Positions 60,865 to 64,000 of a stretch of 64,000 nucleotides of DNA are shown here, piece after piece. Both the position numbers and the translations under genes were made by a program. Within the stretch, counting starts at the first letter, position 1, and each line of letters starts with the position of its first letter. The notes beneath the pieces are model-generated. The model did not search any database, was not told the DNA's origin, and saw nothing but the letters and a program-made list of their open reading frames with translations. The DNA is from Piscinibacter sp. (GTDB lineage Bacteria; Pseudomonadota; Gammaproteobacteria; Burkholderiales; Burkholderiaceae_C): assembly GCA_016706565.1 (NCBI GenBank), contig JADJJI010000001.1:558001-622000 (forward strand). Reading direction: 5' to 3'.

Positions 60865-61796
60865 ACGTGGAAATCCCTGTCGGGCAGACGACGAGCGGGC
60901 CGCACGTGCGCGTGCTGCTGGCCACCTTCAATGGCGCTCCATGGCTCGACGAGCAGTTGCACAGCATCTTCGCCCAGCAGGGCGTTCGCATCAGCGTGGT
61001 GGCCAGCGACGACAGTTCGTCGGACGGCACACCCGAGCTGCTGCAAGCCTGGATCGGCCGCGGCGCGCTGACCGTGCTGCCGTCCACCGGAGCCCGATTC
61101 GGCAGTGCTCATCGCAATTTCCTGCGTCTGATCCGCGACACCGAACTCGGCGACGCGGCCTTCTTCGCGCTGTCGGACCAGGACGACATCTGGCTTCCGC
61201 AGAAGTTGTCGCGCGGCATCGAGTGCCTGGGCAAGCTGTCGGCGCAGGGCTATTCGAGCAACGTCACGGCCTTCTGGCCGGACGGCACCCGCCACCTGAT
61301 CGACAAGGCGCAGCCTCAGCGGCGCTTCGACCAGCTGTTCGGCTCGCCCGGGCCAGGCTGCACATTCGTGTTCCCACGCAGTGTCTTCCAGCAGTTGCAG
61401 CAGTGGGTCACGCAGAACTTCGACCGCATCCAGGGCATCTGGGTGCATGACTGGCTGATCTACGCGTTCGTGCGCTGCCGCGGCATGCGCTGGTACATCG
61501 ATGACCAGCCGAACATGCTCTACCGCCAGCACGGCCGCAACGAGATCGGCGTCAACGCGGGCTGGCGCGCGGCCTTGAGCCGGCTGCGCCACGTTCGCAC
61601 CGGGGCCTACCGCCGCGACATCCTGGCCATCGCGGACTCGGTGGGCGAGACCGCCGGCGTGGTGCAGCTGGTACGCCGCCTGTCGGTGCTCGATCGGCTT
61701 CGCCTCGTCCTGCAGGTTCGCCACTTTCGTCGACGGCTCATCGACTGCGTGATCCTCGCGTTCTTCATCATGGTGATGCCCCGTGAGCGCGGCTGA
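60861..61796 (+). CDS. Family 2 glycosyltransferase
   Basis: The 311-residue protein has VRVLLATFNGAPWLDEQLHSI, VASDDSSSDGT and SDQDDIW, the nucleotide-sugar and metal-binding motifs of GT2 rhamnosyltransferase-like enzymes, and a C-terminal hydrophobic end (IDCVILAFFIMVMP). It is probably a rhamnosyltransferase by resemblance, fitting the rhamnose genes upstream. ATG overlaps the previous stop by four. Confidence 0.87.
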   Translation: MNVEIPVGQTTSGPHVRVLLATFNGAPWLDEQLHSIFAQQGVRISVVASDDSSSDGTPELLQAWIGRGALTVLPSTGARFGSAHRNFLRLIRDTELGDAAFFALSDQDDIWLPQKLSRGIECLGKLSAQGYSSNVTAFWPDGTRHLIDKAQPQRRFDQLFGSPGPGCTFVFPRSVFQQLQQWVTQNFDRIQGIWVHDWLIYAFVRCRGMRWYIDDQPNMLYRQHGRNEIGVNAGWRAALSRLRHVRTGAYRRDILAIADSVGETAGVVQLVRRLSVLDRLRLVLQVRHFRRRLIDCVILAFFIMVMPRERG

Positions 61797-62748
61797 TCCA
61801 GGGCGGGCAACAATCGCAGTGACCGGCGCGAGCGGCTTCGTGGGGCGGCGACTGCTCGAGCGGCTGGCGGCCGAGGGCCGGCCGACGGTCGCGCTTTCGC
61901 GCCGTGGAACGGGCCTGTCGAACGTCCGCGATGTGGTGGTCCGCGACTATGCGGACACCGAGGCCCTCGCTGAAGCCCTGCAAGGTGTCGATTCGGTCGT
62001 CCACCTGGCCGCCCGGGCCCACCTCGATTCGCAGGGAGCCGGCGACTCCGCGTTGTTCCGCTCGGCCAACGTCGACTGCACCCTGTCCGTGGCGCGCGCC
62101 TGCCTGGCCGCCGGCGTGCGCCGTCTTGTTCTGGTCAGCTCGATCGGCGTGAATGGCAGCCGGTCCACCGACCACCCTTTCACCGAACTCGATCGGCCCG
62201 GGCCTGCCGAGCCCTATGCGGTCAGCAAGCTGGAGGCCGAAACTGAACTGGCGACGCTGCTTCGAGGCACAGGTGTCGAGTACGTCATCCTGCGACCGCC
62301 CCTGGTTTACGGGCCAGGATGTCCAGGGAATTTCGGAAGGCTCGTGCGCCTGGTTGCACGTGCCCCGATAGTGCCCCTCGGCGCACTGACTGCGCCGCGC
62401 AGCTTCATCTATGTCGACAACCTGGTCGACGCCTTGCTCGTTGCCGATCGGCAAACGGGCCTGGGTGGCATGACCTTCTTGCTGGCGGACGGCCGCGACG
62501 TATCGGTCGGGGAAGTGGTGCGGCGGCTGGCCGCGGAGTTGCGTCCGAACCGGTCGCCGGTAGTTGACATCCCCGTCTGGCTGCTGCGGGCATTGGCACG
62601 CCTGGTGGGCCGCTCCGCGGATTTCGACAAACTTGCCGCGCCCTTGCAGATCGACGCACGTGCGTTCTCGCTTGCCACTGGCTGGCATGCCCCATACGAC
62701 CCGACAGAAGGTCTGCGCGAGACTGCGAGACAATTCGTGGCGATGTGA
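61783..62748 (+). CDS. NAD-dependent epimerase/reductase (WbpV/WreQ-like)
   Basis: The 321-residue SDR protein has VTGASGFVGRRLLERL, VVHLAARAHL, LVSSIGVNGS and PYAVSKLEAE, with a C-terminal substrate domain. Just ahead of a WecA/WbpL-type transferase it matches the WbpV-WbpL pairing, in which the reductase makes UDP-N-acetylquinovosamine. UDP-glucose-4-epimerase-like activity is the alternative. GTG 61783 overlaps the preceding stop by 14 bases. Confidence 0.82.
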   Translation: MSAADPGRATIAVTGASGFVGRRLLERLAAEGRPTVALSRRGTGLSNVRDVVVRDYADTEALAEALQGVDSVVHLAARAHLDSQGAGDSALFRSANVDCTLSVARACLAAGVRRLVLVSSIGVNGSRSTDHPFTELDRPGPAEPYAVSKLEAETELATLLRGTGVEYVILRPPLVYGPGCPGNFGRLVRLVARAPIVPLGALTAPRSFIYVDNLVDALLVADRQTGLGGMTFLLADGRDVSVGEVVRRLAAELRPNRSPVVDIPVWLLRALARLVGRSADFDKLAAPLQIDARAFSLATGWHAPYDPTEGLRETARQFVAM

Positions 62749-62806
62749 TGACATCGCCCGCGCTGCGTCCTGACCCTCTGCCGGCCGCTTTCGACGGCCG
62801 ATCCGA

Positions 62807-63838
62807 ATGAGACTCGATCATTTCACCGCGTTGTTGCTGGCGGGACTCGCCGGGTCCTGGTTGCTGACCGCTCTGGTGCGCCACCTAGCCATTCGCGCGA
62901 GCTTGCTAGACCATCCCAACGAACGCAGTTCGCACGCCGTTCCCACGCCACGCGGCGGTGGCCTGGCCATCGTCGCTTCGTTTCTCTTGTTGATCGCGGC
63001 ACTTCAGTGGATCGAGCCCCTACCCACCCCGATGCTCGCCAGCGTGGTCGGCAGCGCAGTGCTGGTGGCCTGGGTGGGCTGGCTGGACGACCGCCACACG
63101 CTGGCGGCCCGCTGGCGTTTCCTCGCCCATGTGATCGCCGCGGCCTGGTCGGTCTGGTTGATGCACGGCATCCCCGCGGTACCGGCCTTCGGCCACCACT
63201 TTGACCTGGGCTGGCTGGGCACCGGCTTGGCCGTCGCCTATCTGGTTTGGATGACCAACCTCTTCAACTTCATGGACGGCATCGACGGTATCGCCAGCAT
63301 CGAGGCCGTCATCGTGGCGGCCGGCGGCGCGGTCTGCTGGTGGCTGGCCACGGGCACGCTGCTGTGGGCGCTGCCGCTGCTGCTGGCCGCCGCGGTGGGT
63401 GGCTTCCTGGTGCTGAACTACCCGCCGGCGAAGATCTTCATGGGCGACGTGGGCAGCGGCTTCATCGGCATGGTACTGGGTGTACTGTCGCTGTGGACGG
63501 CGCAAGAGGCCACGCAGGTCTACTGGGCCTGGTTCATCCTGATCGGATGCTTCATGGTCGACGCCACCACCACGTTGCTGCGCCGGGTGCGGCGCGGCGA
63601 ACGTTTCTACGAGGCGCACCGCAGCCACGCCTACCAGTACGCCTCGCGCCGTCACGGCTCGCACAAGGCGGTGTCGCTGGCCGTAGGTGCCATCAACCTG
63701 CTGTGGCTGCTGCCGCTGGCGCTGGCCGTGGCGACGCGCCGGCTCGACGGTCTGGCGGGCACGCTGATTGCATACGCCCCGCTGGTCTGGCTGGCTTACC
63801 GATACAAGGCCGGCGACCGGGCCGGGCAGGCCGCCTGA
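62807..63838 (+). CDS. Undecaprenyl-phosphate sugar-1-phosphate transferase (WecA/WbpL family)
   Basis: The 343-residue protein has about ten membrane helices with DHPNERSSHAVPTPRGGG, the active-site loop NFMDGIDGIA, and FMGDVGSGFIG. These define the polyisoprenyl-phosphate N-acetylhexosamine transferases. It starts lipid-linked repeat-unit synthesis at the inner membrane. Given the neighbours the donor is probably UDP-N-acetylquinovosamine or a related 6-deoxy sugar. Confidence 0.92.
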   Translation: MRLDHFTALLLAGLAGSWLLTALVRHLAIRASLLDHPNERSSHAVPTPRGGGLAIVASFLLLIAALQWIEPLPTPMLASVVGSAVLVAWVGWLDDRHTLAARWRFLAHVIAAAWSVWLMHGIPAVPAFGHHFDLGWLGTGLAVAYLVWMTNLFNFMDGIDGIASIEAVIVAAGGAVCWWLATGTLLWALPLLLAAAVGGFLVLNYPPAKIFMGDVGSGFIGMVLGVLSLWTAQEATQVYWAWFILIGCFMVDATTTLLRRVRRGERFYEAHRSHAYQYASRRHGSHKAVSLAVGAINLLWLLPLALAVATRRLDGLAGTLIAYAPLVWLAYRYKAGDRAGQAA

Positions 63839-63871
63839 GACGCCCCTCGTGCCGTAGCACAATCTAGGCTC

Positions 63872-64000
63872 ATGTCTCCCATCCAGATCGCCCGCCGCCT
63901 GTCCGAAATCTCGCCGCGCGCGAAGATGCTCATCATGCTCGGCGGCGACGCGGTGTTCCTGCCACTGTGCATGATCGCCGCCGTGTCGTTGCGGCTGGGC
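63872..64000 (+). CDS. Polysaccharide biosynthesis protein, N-terminal fragment (WbpM/CapD-like)
   Basis: Only the first 43 codons are present, running off the window end. The MSPIQIARRLSEISPRAKM lead, then a hydrophobic segment (LIMLGGDAVFLPLCMIAA), resembles the N-terminus of membrane-bound UDP-GlcNAc 4,6-dehydratases. Together with the WbpV- and WbpL-like genes this fits UDP-6-deoxyhexosamine synthesis. Identity depends on sequence beyond 64000. Confidence 0.6.
   Translation, partial: MSPIQIARRLSEISPRAKMLIMLGGDAVFLPLCMIAAVSLRLG

Overview
The window is high-GC (roughly two-thirds G+C by eye) chromosomal DNA. Gene content, gene order and protein sequences suggest a betaproteobacterium of the order Burkholderiales, probably near the Rubrivivax/Leptothrix/Methylibium/Ideonella group. 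Genus is an inference from family resemblance only. No rRNA, tRNA, CRISPR array or transposase gene was seen.

Layout. 1-293: 3' end of fumC. 312-1337: a small unknown protein and a glutathione S-transferase. 1376-7054 (minus): the urea ABC transporter urtABCDE. 7186-9340 (minus): a cytochrome c lipoprotein, a GNAT acetyltransferase and a LuxR-type response regulator. 9341-9695: a non-coding inverted-repeat element. 9696-13215 (minus): a large hybrid histidine kinase whose sensor is an NCS1-type permease, split by one frameshift. 13295-19503 (plus): the urease locus ureA, a His-containing small membrane protein, ureB, ureC, an unknown exported protein, ureE (His-rich tail), ureF, ureG and a cupin. 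ureD is not in the window. Transporter, transporter-like sensor kinase, response regulator and urease lie side by side, so I infer one urea/nucleobase-nitrogen utilisation island with its own two-component control.

19518-22608 (minus): sppA, a Rieske protein, a HAD phosphatase and rluC. They are divergent from rne (23235-26242), which has a leader of about 0.6 kb and one frameshift. 26302-45479 (minus): a long housekeeping block, read upstream to downstream as yceD, rpmF, plsX, fabH, fabD, fabG, acpP, fabF, a small membrane protein, rpoE, rseA, rseB, degP/mucD, a terminator, lepA, lepB, a DUF4845 protein, rnc, era, recO, pdxJ, acpS, nagZ. Many genes overlap by 1-4 bases, indicating translational coupling. 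45518-46881 (plus): maf and a tetrapyrrole-methylase-type methyltransferase, convergent with an RhlE-type helicase.

48489 to the end (plus): a surface-polysaccharide (O-antigen type) locus. It encodes dTDP-L-rhamnose synthesis (rfbBDAC), arabinose-5-phosphate isomerase (Kdo precursor), GDP-6-deoxy-mannose synthesis (gmd plus reductase), a flippase-like and a polymerase-like membrane protein, several glycosyltransferases, two methyltransferases, and a WbpV/WbpL/WbpM-like set. That last set points to a repeat unit initiated with an N-acetyl-6-deoxyhexosamine. The middle of the locus (about 53.6-58.2 kb) looks less GC-rich than its flanks.

Two genes (the NCS1 kinase and the essential rne) each carry one single-base frameshift with conserved reading on both sides. 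Sequence error is a real alternative to genuine mutation, especially for rne.
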